Source of the DNA: Pseudomonas sp. BN102
GTDB lineage: Bacteria; Pseudomonadota; Gammaproteobacteria; Pseudomonadales; Pseudomonadaceae
NCBI RefSeq assembly: GCF_029871245.1
Contig: NZ_SSON01000070.1
Coordinates: forward strand, 186,001-250,000
Direction of reading: 5' to 3'
Length of the DNA stretch: 64,000 nucleotides
This document shows, one piece after another, positions 1 through 8,431 of this stretch. The number at the start of each line of letters is the position of its first letter. Positions within the stretch are counted from its first letter, which is position 1. The translations under genes were made by a program, and so were the position numbers. The notes beneath the pieces are model-generated. The model did no database searches and was not told the DNA's origin. It worked only from the letters and a program-made list of their open reading frames with translations.

Positions 1-872
1 TTGGTAGCGGCGATCACGCGGATATCCAGCGGGATCAGCTGATTGGCGCCGAGGCGCTCGACCGCCCGCTCCTGCAGCAGGCGCAGCAGCTTGACCTGGA
101 CATCCAGGCTCATGCTCTCGATCTCGTCGAGGAACAGGGTGCCGCCATTGGCGAACTCGAACTTGCCGATACGGCGTTTCTGCGCGCCGGTGAAGGCGCC
201 CTGCTCGTGGCCGAACAGCTCGCTCTCCACCACCGACTCGGCCAGGGCGCCGGCATTGATGGCGACGAAGGGGCCGTCCCGGCGCGCCGACAGGTCGTGC
301 AGCGCACGGGCCACCACTTCCTTGCCGGCACCGGTTTCGCCAAGGATGAGGACATCGGCGTTGGTGGCGGCGAGGGCACCTATCTGTTCACGCAGCCGCC
401 GCATGGCCGGCGACTGGCCGACCAGGCGGCCGCTGAGCTGCTGGCGGTCGGAGAGGGCCAGGCGCAGGCTGCGGTTTTCCAGCACCAGGCGGCGCAGGTC
501 GAGGGCGCGGTGCACGCTGTCCAGCAGCTGGTCGCTGGGGAAGGGTTTTTCCAGGAAGTCATAGGCGCCGGCGCGCATGGCCTGCACGGCCAGGGGCACA
601 TCGCCGTGGCCGGTGATCAGCAGCACCGGCAGGTCGGGGTCGCGTTCGCGCAGTTGGCCGAGCAGTTCCAGGCCGTCGATGCCCGGCATGCGGATATCAG
701 TGACCACCACGCCCGGCCAGTCCTTGCCGATCCACTCCGCCACCCCTTGGGCGTCGCCCAGGGCCTGCACCTTGAGGCCGGCCAGGTCGAGGGTCTGGCT
801 GAGGGCCTGGCGCAGGTGCGGGTCGTCGTCGATCAGCAGCACCTGGGTGCGGGCATCAAGGGCGTTGGTCAT
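1..872 (-). CDS. dctD: DctD-type sigma-54 response regulator, C-terminus missing
   Basis: This is the response regulator of the C4-dicarboxylate two-component system, expected to activate sigma-54 promoters of dicarboxylate transporter genes. The window shows the first 290 residues. A receiver domain has acidic residues at 15-17, phospho-acceptor Asp59 and Lys109. The AAA+ domain has Walker A GETGAGKE at 178-185, the sigma-54 contact loop GAFTGA at 225-230 and Walker B GTLFLDE at 244-250. The DNA-binding C-terminus lies beyond base 1. Its ATG overlaps the stop of dctB by four bases, so the two are translationally coupled. Family assignment is firm; the exact transporter target is inferred from the partner kinase. 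Confidence 0.93.
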   Translation of the reverse strand, partial: MTNALDARTQVLLIDDDPHLRQALSQTLDLAGLKVQALGDAQGVAEWIGKDWPGVVVTDIRMPGIDGLELLGQLRERDPDLPVLLITGHGDVPLAVQAMRAGAYDFLEKPFPSDQLLDSVHRALDLRRLVLENRSLRLALSDRQQLSGRLVGQSPAMRRLREQIGALAATNADVLILGETGAGKEVVARALHDLSARRDGPFVAINAGALAESVVESELFGHEQGAFTGAQKRRIGKFEFANGGTLFLDEIESMSLDVQVKLLRLLQERAVERLGANQLIPLDIRVIAAT

Positions 873-2680
873 GCAGAGAGGTCCTCGGGAGGCTGTGGAA
901 TGACGCCAGGGGCGCCGTTACGCAGGCGCAGGGTCAGCAGGGCGCCGCCCTCCGGGTGGTTGGCGAGCAGCAGCTCACCGTCCAGGGCGCGCATCAGGCT
1001 ATCGCAGATGGCCAGGCCAAGGCCAAGGCCCTGGGCGCTGGTCTTGGTGGTGAAGAAGGGTTCGCGGGCATGGCGCAGGGCGTCCTCGGAGAATCCGGGA
1101 CCATTGTCGCGCAGGTGCAGGTCGACGCCGTCGGCGCTGGTTTCCGCACTGAGCCAGATGCGCCGCGGCTGGGCTTTTTCGGCCAGGGCGTCGAGGGCAT
1201 TGGCGAGCAGGTTGCCGAGCACCTGGCGCAGGCGGGTTTCGCCGGCCTGGACCCAGAGCGGTGCGTCCGGCAGGTCGCGGATCAACTCTACGTCCATGGC
1301 CCGGCGGCGCTTGGCCAGCAGCGCCAGGGCATCGTCCAGGGCGGGCTGCAGGGCGACGCTTTCCGGGGCATGGCGGTCGCGGCGGGCGAAGGCGCGCAGG
1401 TGGGCGATGATCGACGCCATGCGCCCGGTGAGTTCGCTGATCTGGCGCAGGTTGCCGCGGGCGTCGTCGAGGCGCTCGTGGTCCAGCAATACGCCGGCGT
1501 TGTCGGCGTAGCTGCGGATGGCCGCCAGGGGTTGGTTCAGTTCGTGGCTGATGCTCGCCGACATGGTGCCCAGGGCCGACAGCTTGCTGGCCTGCACCAG
1601 CTCGTCCTGGGCGCGCACCAGTTCCTGCTGGGCCTGTTCGCGCTCCAGCACTTCGCCCTTGAGACGGCTGTTCAGCGCTTCGAGGTCCTGGGTGCGTTCC
1701 TGCACGCGCAGTTCCAGCTCGTGACGGGCGCGGGCGTCGAGGGCGATGCGGTCGAGGTAATGACGGCGCCGCTGCATCATCAGGCCGAGCAGCAGCAGCA
1801 GGGTGAGGAGGGTGGCGCCGCCGATGGCCATGGTGGTGGTCACCTGGCGGTCGATCAGCTGGCGCGGGGCGAGGATGCTGGCGGTCAGGCCGGTCTCCTT
1901 GAGTTCGCGGCTCTGGGTGAGCCAGGCCTTGTCGACCAGCTTCAGCGGCGGCGGCGATTGCGTCGGGTATGGCTGGTTCGCAGCAATGGCGGCGCGCTCG
2001 GCATTGTCCAGCGGGCGGGTGGCATGGAAGCGCCAGTCGCTGCGCGAGGAAATGATCACCACGCCGTTGGCGTCGGTCACCATGAGCTGCTCCGGGGTGT
2101 TGCCCCAGAGGGTTTCGGCGTCGTCCAGGTCTACCTTGACCACCAGTATGCCGATGATCCGCGCGCCGTCGCGCACCGGGCTGGCGAAGAAGTAGCCACG
2201 CTTGCGCGACGTGGTGCCGAGGCCGAAGAAGCGCCCCTGTTTGCCGGCCAGTGCCTCACGGAAATAAGGGCGGAAGGGGAAGCTGCGGCCGACGAAGCTG
2301 TCGGGCTGATCCCAGTTGGAGGAGCTGAGGGTCAGGCCGGCGGGGCTCATCAGGTAGATGACGTCAGCGCCGGTTTCCAGGCGGACTTCCGCCAGCAGGC
2401 GGTTGGCCTCGGCCTGGAGGCCGGCGCTCTGCGGCTGGGCCAGCAGGGTGCGCAGGGGCGGCAGGTCGGCGAGGATCGGCGGCAGCACCTCGTAGCGACG
2501 TAGCGTGCCCAGCAGGTTGGCGACGTAGAGGTCGAGGGTCTGGCGATTCTGCTCGGCCAGGGACTCGCTGTAGTAGCGCTCGCTGAAGTGCTGCAGCGGC
2601 CAGAGCAGCGGCGCCAGCAGCAACGCCAGCAGCACCAGGCTGCGCCAGCGTGGGCGATGGGGAATGGGGGTGGTGGTCAT
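869..2680 (-). CDS. dctB: DctB-type sensor histidine kinase
   Basis: This 603-residue inner-membrane kinase should sense C4-dicarboxylates in the periplasm and phosphorylate DctD. A membrane segment lies at about 12-29, a periplasmic double-PAS/Cache region at 30-280, and a second membrane segment at about 283-302. A coiled coil spans about 320-365. The phospho-accepting His379 is in the motif HELNQPLAAIRS, the N-box is at 486-500, and the ATP lid motifs are DNGPGF (525-530) and GLGLGL (551-556). Length and domain order are those of DctB. It lies next to the rml operon, as in P. aeruginosa. The start was taken as the first ATG because the membrane anchor follows at once. Confidence 0.93.
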   Translation of the reverse strand: MTTTPIPHRPRWRSLVLLALLLAPLLWPLQHFSERYYSESLAEQNRQTLDLYVANLLGTLRRYEVLPPILADLPPLRTLLAQPQSAGLQAEANRLLAEVRLETGADVIYLMSPAGLTLSSSNWDQPDSFVGRSFPFRPYFREALAGKQGRFFGLGTTSRKRGYFFASPVRDGARIIGILVVKVDLDDAETLWGNTPEQLMVTDANGVVIISSRSDWRFHATRPLDNAERAAIAANQPYPTQSPPPLKLVDKAWLTQSRELKETGLTASILAPRQLIDRQVTTTMAIGGATLLTLLLLLGLMMQRRRHYLDRIALDARARHELELRVQERTQDLEALNSRLKGEVLEREQAQQELVRAQDELVQASKLSALGTMSASISHELNQPLAAIRSYADNAGVLLDHERLDDARGNLRQISELTGRMASIIAHLRAFARRDRHAPESVALQPALDDALALLAKRRRAMDVELIRDLPDAPLWVQAGETRLRQVLGNLLANALDALAEKAQPRRIWLSAETSADGVDLHLRDNGPGFSEDALRHAREPFFTTKTSAQGLGLGLAICDSLMRALDGELLLANHPEGGALLTLRLRNGAPGVIPQPPEDLSA

Positions 2681-2763
2681 GCTGTCACTGTGCGCCGGTC
2701 GATGAGGCGCATTATGGCATCAGACTTAGCGGTCAGGAGCGAGGAGGCCCCGGCGCGGGAAAT

Positions 2764-2813
2764 CGTAGGAGCCAGCTTGCTGGCGAAGGTTCGCGAGCAA
2801 GCTCGCTCCTACG
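2764..2813. repeat. REP-like inverted repeat
   Basis: An imperfect palindrome sits between the rmlD stop and the dctB start. The arms begin GTAGGAGC and end GCTCCTAC, with inner blocks around AGCTTGCTGGCGA and TCGCGAGCAAGCT. This is the sequence style of Pseudomonas REP elements. It may also act as a transcription terminator or mRNA stabiliser between the rml operon and dctB. A half-element with the same core occurs at 22474-22499. Confidence 0.8.
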
Positions 2814-2821
2814 GGAGCTAC

Positions 2822-3697
2822 TCAGGTGTGCGGGCGCGTGTCGCCCAGGCACTCGGCCAGCGCGCTGCGCCAGTCGGGCAGGCGGACCTGCCAGTCCTGC
2901 GCCAGCTTGCTGCCGTCCAAACGCGAATTGAGCGGCCGCTTCGTCGGCGTCGGGTACTCGCTGGAGGGGATGGCCACCAGCCGCGCGCAAGGCTTGCCTT
3001 CGGCGCGCAATTGATCGGCGATGGCGCTGGCGAACCCGAACCAGGAGGTTTCCCCCTGGTTGGTCAGGTGGTAGACGCCCCAGTTGCGATTGCCTGCCTG
3101 CCACTTCTCCACCAGTTGGGCGGTGGCCTGGGCGATGCTACCGGCCCAGGTTGGCGCGCCGATCTGGTCGTCCACCACGCGCAATTCCTCACGCTCCTGC
3201 AGCAGGCGCTGCATGGTCAGCAGGAAGTTGCGCCCGTGCAGGGAATAAACCCAGCTGGTGCGCAGGATCAGGTACGCGCCGCCGACGGCCCGGATCGCCT
3301 GTTCGCCGGCGAGCTTGCTGCGGCCGTAGGCGCCCAGGGGATTGGTCGGGTCGTCTTCGTGGTAGGGAGCCGGCTTGTCGCCGTCGTAGACGTAGTCGGT
3401 GGAGTAGTGGAACAGCGGGATGCCGAGCGCGGCCGCTTCTTCCGCAAGCACGCCGGGAGCAGTGGCATTGATGGCGAAGGCCGCTTCGGGCTCGCTTTCC
3501 GCCTGGTCCACCGCCGTGTAGGCGGCGGCGTTGATCAACAGGTCGGGCGACTGGGCGCGGATCTGCTGGCGGATCAGCTCGGGCTGGGCCAGATCGAGTC
3601 GATCACGCCCCAGGGCGACGACCTCTGCCTTGCCGGCGAGGATCAGCTGCAGCTCGCGGGCGACCTGCCCGTTGTTGCCAGTGATGAGGACCTTCAT
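2822..3697 (-). CDS. rmlD: dTDP-4-dehydrorhamnose reductase
   Basis: RmlD performs the last step of dTDP-L-rhamnose synthesis, the NAD(P)H reduction of dTDP-6-deoxy-L-lyxo-4-hexulose. At 291 residues it has the usual length. The nucleotide-binding loop GNNGQVA is at 7-13 and the short-chain dehydrogenase pair Tyr124/Lys128 (YGRSK) is present, followed by a substrate-binding C-terminus. It is the last gene of the operon and overlaps the rmlC stop by four bases. P. aeruginosa has the order rmlBDAC; here rmlD has moved to the end, giving rmlBACD. Confidence 0.96.
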   Translation of the reverse strand: MKVLITGNNGQVARELQLILAGKAEVVALGRDRLDLAQPELIRQQIRAQSPDLLINAAAYTAVDQAESEPEAAFAINATAPGVLAEEAAALGIPLFHYSTDYVYDGDKPAPYHEDDPTNPLGAYGRSKLAGEQAIRAVGGAYLILRTSWVYSLHGRNFLLTMQRLLQEREELRVVDDQIGAPTWAGSIAQATAQLVEKWQAGNRNWGVYHLTNQGETSWFGFASAIADQLRAEGKPCARLVAIPSSEYPTPTKRPLNSRLDGSKLAQDWQVRLPDWRSALAECLGDTRPHT

Positions 3698-4239
3698 GGG
3701 AACAGGTCCGCATCCTTGAGGGCAACGCCTGCCTGGTCTTTGACGGACAGGATCGGGGCCCCGGTCAACGGCCAGTCGATCGCCAGGTCCGGGTCATCCC
3801 AGCGGATGCAGCGCTCGTGCACGGGTGCGTAGTAATTGGTGGTCATGTAGAGGAACTCGGCCGTCTCGCTGAGCACCAGGAAGCCATGTGCGAAGCCTTC
3901 GGGCACCCACATCTGAAGCTTGTTCTCGGCTGACAGATAAGCTCCGGTCCATTGGCCGAAGGTGGGCGAACTGCGACGGATATCCACCGCCACGTCGAAG
4001 ACCTCGCCTTGCACCACGCGCACCAGCTTGCCCTGGGCCTGTTGCACCTGATAGTGCAGGCCACGCAGCACACCGCGCTGGGAGCTCGAATGATTGTCCT
4101 GCACGAAATCCGGCTTCAGGCCAGTGAGCTCCTCGAACACGCGCGAATTGTAACTCTCGTAAAAAAAACCGCGCTCATCGCCGAAGACCCTGGGCTCCAG
4201 GATCAATACGTCCGGCAGCTCGGTTGCAATTACTTTCAT
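3694..4239 (-). CDS. rmlC: dTDP-4-dehydrorhamnose 3,5-epimerase
   Basis: RmlC is a cupin that epimerises C3 and C5 of dTDP-4-keto-6-deoxyglucose, the third step of dTDP-L-rhamnose synthesis. Its 181 residues match the family. The catalytic His62 lies in RGLHYQ, the cupin strand motif VPEGFAHGF follows, and the Tyr-rich strand near residue 130 is in place. Its start codon overlaps the rmlA stop and its stop overlaps the rmlD start, each by four bases, so the genes are translated as a coupled set. Confidence 0.96.
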   Translation of the reverse strand: MKVIATELPDVLILEPRVFGDERGFFYESYNSRVFEELTGLKPDFVQDNHSSSQRGVLRGLHYQVQQAQGKLVRVVQGEVFDVAVDIRRSSPTFGQWTGAYLSAENKLQMWVPEGFAHGFLVLSETAEFLYMTTNYYAPVHERCIRWDDPDLAIDWPLTGAPILSVKDQAGVALKDADLFP

Positions 4240-5108
4240 GCGTGTTCACCTGCAAGTTTGAATAAATACTGGCCATAACCGGTCTTGCCGAAGGCCTTGG
4301 CTTGGGCCAGCAACTGGTCCTTGTCGATCCAGCCGTTCTGAAAGGCAATTTCTTCGAGGCAGGCCACCTTGAGCCCCTGGCGATGTTCGATGGTCTGCAC
4401 GTACTGGGAGGCTTCCAGGAGGCTGTCGTGGGTGCCGGTATCCAGCCAGGCGAAACCACGGCCAAAGCGCTCGACGCGCAGGTCGCCTCGTTCGAGGTAG
4501 GCGTTGTTGACATCGGTGATCTCCAGCTCGCCCCTCGCGGAGGGTTTGACCGCCCTGGCGATGCGGATCACATCGTTGTCGTAGAAGTACAGGCCGGTCA
4601 CCGCATAGCTGGACTTGGGCTGCTTGGGCTTCTCTTCGATGGAGACGGCTCGACCCTCGCTGTCGAACTCGATCACACCAAAGCGCTCCGGGTCGTTCAC
4701 CCAGTAGCCGAAAACAGTCGCCCCGCTCGGATGGCTGGTCGCGCGCTTGAGCTTCTCGGTGAAGTGCTGGCCGTGGAAGATGTTGTCGCCGAGGATCAGG
4801 CACACCGAATCCTGGCCAATGAACTCTTCGCCAATCAGGAAAGCCTGAGCCAGGCCATCTGGCGACGGTTGCACGGCAAAGGTGAACCGGACTCCGAACT
4901 GGCTGCCATCGCCCAGCAGGTCGCGATACTGCGGCAGGTCGTGCGGGGTAGAGATCACCAGGATTTCGCGAATGCCGGCGAGCATCAACACCGAGATCGG
5001 GTAGTAGATCATCGGTTTGTCATAGATCGGCAGCAGCTGCTTGGATACGCCCAGGGTGATCGGGTGCAGGCGTGTACCGGAGCCTCCGGCAAGGATGATC
5101 CCTTTCAT
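4236..5108 (-). CDS. rmlA: glucose-1-phosphate thymidylyltransferase (copy 1)
   Basis: RmlA joins glucose-1-phosphate to dTTP, giving dTDP-glucose for the rhamnose pathway. The 290-residue protein carries the nucleotidyltransferase loop GGSGTRL at 8-14 and the motifs [10 protein letters not shown] and GDNIF. The start at 5108 was chosen because MKGIILAGG is the conserved beginning of the family and this ATG overlaps the rmlB stop by four bases. An in-frame upstream start at 5186 would add a non-conserved tail inside rmlB. A second rmlA lies in polysaccharide system 2 at 43896-44771. Confidence 0.95.
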   Translation of the reverse strand: MKGIILAGGSGTRLHPITLGVSKQLLPIYDKPMIYYPISVLMLAGIREILVISTPHDLPQYRDLLGDGSQFGVRFTFAVQPSPDGLAQAFLIGEEFIGQDSVCLILGDNIFHGQHFTEKLKRATSHPSGATVFGYWVNDPERFGVIEFDSEGRAVSIEEKPKQPKSSYAVTGLYFYDNDVIRIARAVKPSARGELEITDVNNAYLERGDLRVERFGRGFAWLDTGTHDSLLEASQYVQTIEHRQGLKVACLEEIAFQNGWIDKDQLLAQAKAFGKTGYGQYLFKLAGEHA

Positions 5109-6169
5109 ACAGAAGCTCCCAGCCGTTCGCGTTGGTAGCTGCCGTCCTGTACGCGGCGGCACCATTCGAGGTTGTCCAGGTACCACTGCACGGTCTTGCG
5201 CAGACCGGTGGCAAAGGTCTCTTGTGGCACCCAGCCCAATTCGCGCTCGATCTTCCCGGCGTCGATGGCGTAGCGCAGGTCATGGCCCGGGCGGTCCTTG
5301 ACGAAGGTGATGAGGTCTTCGAAGCGGGCGACGCCGTCCGGCTTCTGCGGTGCCAACTCTTCCAGCAGGCTGCAGATGGTATGGACCACGTCGAGGTTCT
5401 TCTGCTCGTTGTGGCCGCCGATGTTGTAGGTCTCGCCCACCTGCCCGCGGGTGACGACTTCCAGCAGCGCGCGGGCATGGTCCTCGACGAACAGCCAGTC
5501 GCGAACCTGCTGGCCGTTGCCATAGACCGGCAGCGGCTTGCCTTCCAGGGCGTTGAGGATCATCAGCGGAATCAGCTTCTCGGGGAAGTGATAGGGGCCG
5601 TAGTTGTTCGAGCAATTGGTCAGCAGCACCGGCAGGCCATAGGTGCGATGCCAGGCACGGACCAGGTGGTCGGACGCCGCCTTGCTCGCCGAGTAGGGCG
5701 AGCTGGGCGCGTAGGGCGTGGTTTCGGTGAAGAGGTCGTCGACGCCATGCAGGTCGCCGTACACCTCATCGGTGGAGATGTGGTGGAAACGGAAGGCGGC
5801 CTTGCGTTCGGCGTCCAGGCCCAGCCAGTAGGTGCGCACGCTTTCCAGCAGGCTATAGGTGCCGACGATATTGGTCTGGATAAAGGCGGCCGGCCCGTCG
5901 ATGGAGCGATCGACATGGGACTCGGCGGCGAGGTGCATCACGGCATCGGGCTGGAAGCGGGCCAGGGCCTGGCCAACCACCTGGCTGTCAGCGATATCGG
6001 CCTGGAGGAACTGATAGCGCGGGTTGTCTGCCACGGTTGCCAGCGACTCGAGGTTACCGGCATAGGTCAGCTTGTCCAGGTTGAGGACGTCATGGCTGGT
6101 ATGCGTGAGCACGTGGCGGATCAGCGCCGAGCCAATGAAGCCGGCTCCGCCAGTGACCAGAATTCGCAT
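5105..6169 (-). CDS. rmlB: dTDP-glucose 4,6-dehydratase
   Basis: RmlB is an extended short-chain dehydrogenase that converts dTDP-glucose to dTDP-4-keto-6-deoxyglucose. The protein has 354 residues, with the NAD loop GGAGFIG at 7-13, the catalytic region STDEV at 132-136 and the Tyr159/Lys163 pair. It is first in the rmlBACD operon. It is also the only dTDP-glucose dehydratase in the window, so its product is the likely substrate of the VioA-like aminotransferase at 44768-45889 as well as of RmlC. Confidence 0.96.
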   Translation of the reverse strand: MRILVTGGAGFIGSALIRHVLTHTSHDVLNLDKLTYAGNLESLATVADNPRYQFLQADIADSQVVGQALARFQPDAVMHLAAESHVDRSIDGPAAFIQTNIVGTYSLLESVRTYWLGLDAERKAAFRFHHISTDEVYGDLHGVDDLFTETTPYAPSSPYSASKAASDHLVRAWHRTYGLPVLLTNCSNNYGPYHFPEKLIPLMILNALEGKPLPVYGNGQQVRDWLFVEDHARALLEVVTRGQVGETYNIGGHNEQKNLDVVHTICSLLEELAPQKPDGVARFEDLITFVKDRPGHDLRYAIDAGKIERELGWVPQETFATGLRKTVQWYLDNLEWCRRVQDGSYQRERLGASV

Positions 6170-6562
6170 GTCTATTCCCCGAATTTGAAGATGATCGGCA
6201 TCTAGTGTGGGCTCGCATCTAACCGTGTAGGCGAGCCGGTTGTAAATGCGGGAATTCTACCCCCTGTCTGGGCCAGCCGTTGCACAAAACCCACCGGCGT
6301 ATCGCACAACCTGTCGTGTGACAGGGGCTACTTGCTGGCTGCGACAACCCGAGCCTTGGGGGTAATCTTTGACGGCAACTTGCCACCATATTGGCCGCCG
6401 TGGCAGAGTCCGCGGGAAAGGATGGATAGGAAATTTTCTATGCATTCATTATCAGCGGTGGCAGGCGGTACGGCCGCCCACCAATGCTGATGAAGGCCCT
6501 GTCAGATCAGCGTCAGTTCTGGTCGGCAAGGAGGACTCCAACAGGGAACGTGTGGGGTGAGC
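6170..6562. other. divergent intergenic region, rmlB / FleN-like gene
   Basis: About 390 bases separate the divergent rmlB and FleN-like genes and should hold both promoters. The rmlB leader contains a short inverted repeat, GGCTCGC at 6210-6216 and GCGAGCC at 6231-6237. I see no convincing sigma-70 hexamer pair and no small gene. Confidence 0.5.
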
Positions 6563-7357
6563 ATGGAAGCGAATCCGATTCAGGTTATTGCAGTGACCAG
6601 CGGCAAGGGCGGCGTCGGCAAGACCCAAGTGTCGACCAATCTGGCGATCGCGCTGGCGAGAAGGGGACGCAGAGTTGCGCTGCTGGACGCTGACCTGTCA
6701 TTGGCCAACATCGATATCGCCTTGGGCCTGAATGCCAATTTCAGTTCCGCTGACGTTTTTGCCGGCAGGTGCAATCTCGCAGAGGTTGTCCAAATCGGGC
6801 CGGCAGCCATTCAGGTGGTGCCGTCGGCTTCCGGCGGGGCGCAAACCAGCTCCACCCAGCTTGCGGGGCTCATTCACGCGTTCAGTGAGATTGCCCAAGA
6901 CCTGGATGTACTGGTCATCGACACGGCCAGCGGCATAGACCAGTCAGTCGTCAGCTTCGCGGTTGCTGCCCGGGAAGTCCTGGTCGTGGTGTGCGATGAG
7001 CCGGCGTCGGTCGCCAACGCATACGCCCTTATTCGACTGCTTCATCTCACTCACGGCGTAAGCCGCTTTCACCTGCTCGCAAACATGACGCGGACGCCGG
7101 AGGAAGGGCCCTATCTGTACAAGAAAATGCTCAAGCTCACAGAGCGGTCTCTCGACGTGGCCCTGCATTACCTGGGCGCCGTACCTTACGACGAGCAATT
7201 GCATGCCGCAGTCCGCAAACAGCGTGCCGTTGTCGAAGAGTTCCCCCGATCGAAAAGCGCAGTTGCCTTCAAGAAGATCGCCAATCGGGTCTACGGCTGG
7301 CCCTTGCCAGATACGCCAACGGGCAACCTGGAGTTCTTTCTCGAAACGCTCCTGTGA
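6563..7357 (+). CDS. FleN-like MinD/ParA family ATPase
   Basis: This 264-residue deviant-Walker ATPase resembles Pseudomonas FleN, which opposes FleQ and limits flagellar number, along most of its length. Shared stretches include VVDTA/VIDTA-type Walker B, VCDEP, the FPRSKSA motif and the ending WPLP…LEFF. The deviant Walker A is KGGVGKT at 15-21. No flagellar genes adjoin it. FleQ and FleN also control exopolysaccharide genes in P. aeruginosa, so a role in regulating the neighbouring clusters is possible but inferred. The ATG at 6563 was preferred because GGGGTGA lies just before it; an in-frame GTG at 6557 is the alternative. Confidence 0.85.
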   Translation: MEANPIQVIAVTSGKGGVGKTQVSTNLAIALARRGRRVALLDADLSLANIDIALGLNANFSSADVFAGRCNLAEVVQIGPAAIQVVPSASGGAQTSSTQLAGLIHAFSEIAQDLDVLVIDTASGIDQSVVSFAVAAREVLVVVCDEPASVANAYALIRLLHLTHGVSRFHLLANMTRTPEEGPYLYKKMLKLTERSLDVALHYLGAVPYDEQLHAAVRKQRAVVEEFPRSKSAVAFKKIANRVYGWPLPDTPTGNLEFFLETLL

Positions 7358-7398
7358 GCGAGACGCCCACAGCACACTGCAAGACCGCCCGCCTGCTC

Positions 7399-7419
7399 CC
7401 CTCTCCCTTTGGGAGAGGG
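7399..7419. repeat. perfect CCCTCTCCC hairpin, possible terminator
   Basis: A nine-base perfect stem with a TTT loop (CCCTCTCCC / GGGAGAGGG) lies 41 bases after the FleN-like stop. No T-run follows on the plus strand, so it is recorded as a repeat. Related CCTCTCCC palindromes occur inside the beta-CASP gene (about 21479-21504) and between wzc and rfaH (25252-25277). Confidence 0.7.
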
Positions 7420-7472
7420 CCGGGGCGGGCCGCGTTCGGATGAGGGATGCCTGCCCCCGCTCGGAGCGCCCC

Positions 7473-8001
7473 GCGGCCCGGCGGGAATAAGGCGGGGGTG
7501 CGGATCCACACGTCATAGGGCGGACAGCGCTTTTGTTGTGGGGGCGAATTCATTCGCTAACCGGGCAGCAGGTTCGGCCTGCAATGCCTCAGGGGGCAGC
7601 TGCGCTGCCCTAAGCGATTGAAATCGCCCCCACAAGTCGAGACGTGGCATCTATCGCGATGGTTGAGAATTCATTCGCGAAAGCCGGTGGGGTTATCCCC
7701 GGCCTGCTCGACCTGGCCAGGCGACCAGAACCGGCGCAAGACCAGCGTGCAGCCAATGCCGCTCAGCACGCCCGGCCCACCGGAAAAGAGGCGGAGGTGC
7801 GGATCCACACCTAATGGAGTAGACAGCGCTTTTATTGTGGGGGCGAATTGATTCGCTAACCGGACCGCAGGTTCGGCCTGCAATGCCCCAGGGGGCAGCT
7901 GCGCTGCCCTATGCGATTGAAATCGCCCCCACAAGTCGAGACGTGGCACCTATCGCCATGGTTGAGAATTTATTCGCGAAAACCGGTGGGGTTATCCCCG
8001 G
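7473..8001. repeat. two direct copies of a ~210-base repeat unit
   Basis: Bases 7492-7702 recur at 7791-8001 with an offset of 299 and only scattered differences; homology extends a little leftward to about 7473. Each copy holds facing arms built on GTGGGGGCGAATT and GCGATTGAAATCGCCCCCAC around a CAGCTGCGCTG palindrome. Copy 1 is followed directly by a copied fragment of the vanZ-like gene. Related arms occur at about 28458-28494 and 33952-33995. No gene is supported within the region. Confidence 0.88.
7701..7773 (-). pseudogene. duplicated 3' fragment of the vanZ-like gene
   Basis: These 73 bases are identical to 8063-8135, which encode part of the C-terminus of the vanZ-like gene at 8036-8431 (GIGCTLVLRRFW and following residues). 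The fragment lacks the rest of the gene and its native stop. It lies between the two direct repeat copies, so it was probably copied with them. Perfect identity points to a recent event. Confidence 0.85.
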
Positions 8002-8035
8002 ATGTTAACCGGGCTGATGGCTCGCACCAGAGCCT

Positions 8036-8431
8036 CTACGAGGCATCCACCTCAGGCTCCCCGGCCTGCTCGACCTGGCCAGGCGACCAGAACCGGCGCA
8101 AGACCAGCGTGCAGCCAATGCCGCTCAGCACGCCCAGCACGTTGGCCACGATGTCGGCCAAGGATGCCGTGCGCAGGGGCAGCAGTTCCTGCCCCAACTC
8201 GACGCCCACGGACACCAGGAAGGGCCACAGGAACAGCCACGGCAACCGGGTACGTGGAAAGGCCAGCCACGCGCTCAGCGTGAGGCAGGCAAAACCCACC
8301 CAATGGTGCAGCTTGTCCTGGTTTTCGAAGGCCTCGGGCACCGGATCGCTGCGCAGGCCGGCAAGCAGGATCACCAGCAGCACGGCGCAGAAACCCAGGC
8401 GCGCGAGACGGGTGGTCCAGACAGGGTTCAT
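8036..8431 (-). CDS. VanZ-like membrane protein
   Basis: A 131-residue protein with about four hydrophobic segments (roughly 8-25, 44-60, 66-80 and 92-110). It carries the VanZ-family signatures QDKLHHWVGF and VGVELGQELLP. The function of small VanZ-like proteins is not established; they are frequent at the ends of polysaccharide clusters. Its start overlaps the gfcD/yjbH-like stop by four bases, making it the last gene of that transcription unit. A paralogue lies at the far end of system 2 (62133-62543). Confidence 0.8.
   Translation of the reverse strand: MNPVWTTRLARLGFCAVLLVILLAGLRSDPVPEAFENQDKLHHWVGFACLTLSAWLAFPRTRLPWLFLWPFLVSVGVELGQELLPLRTASLADIVANVLGVLSGIGCTLVLRRFWSPGQVEQAGEPEVDAS

Noticed and set aside
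207-2503. Plus-strand frames of 434 and 515 codons opposite dctD and dctB
   Set aside because: Shadows of the two-component genes, which show full catalytic motifs on the minus strand.
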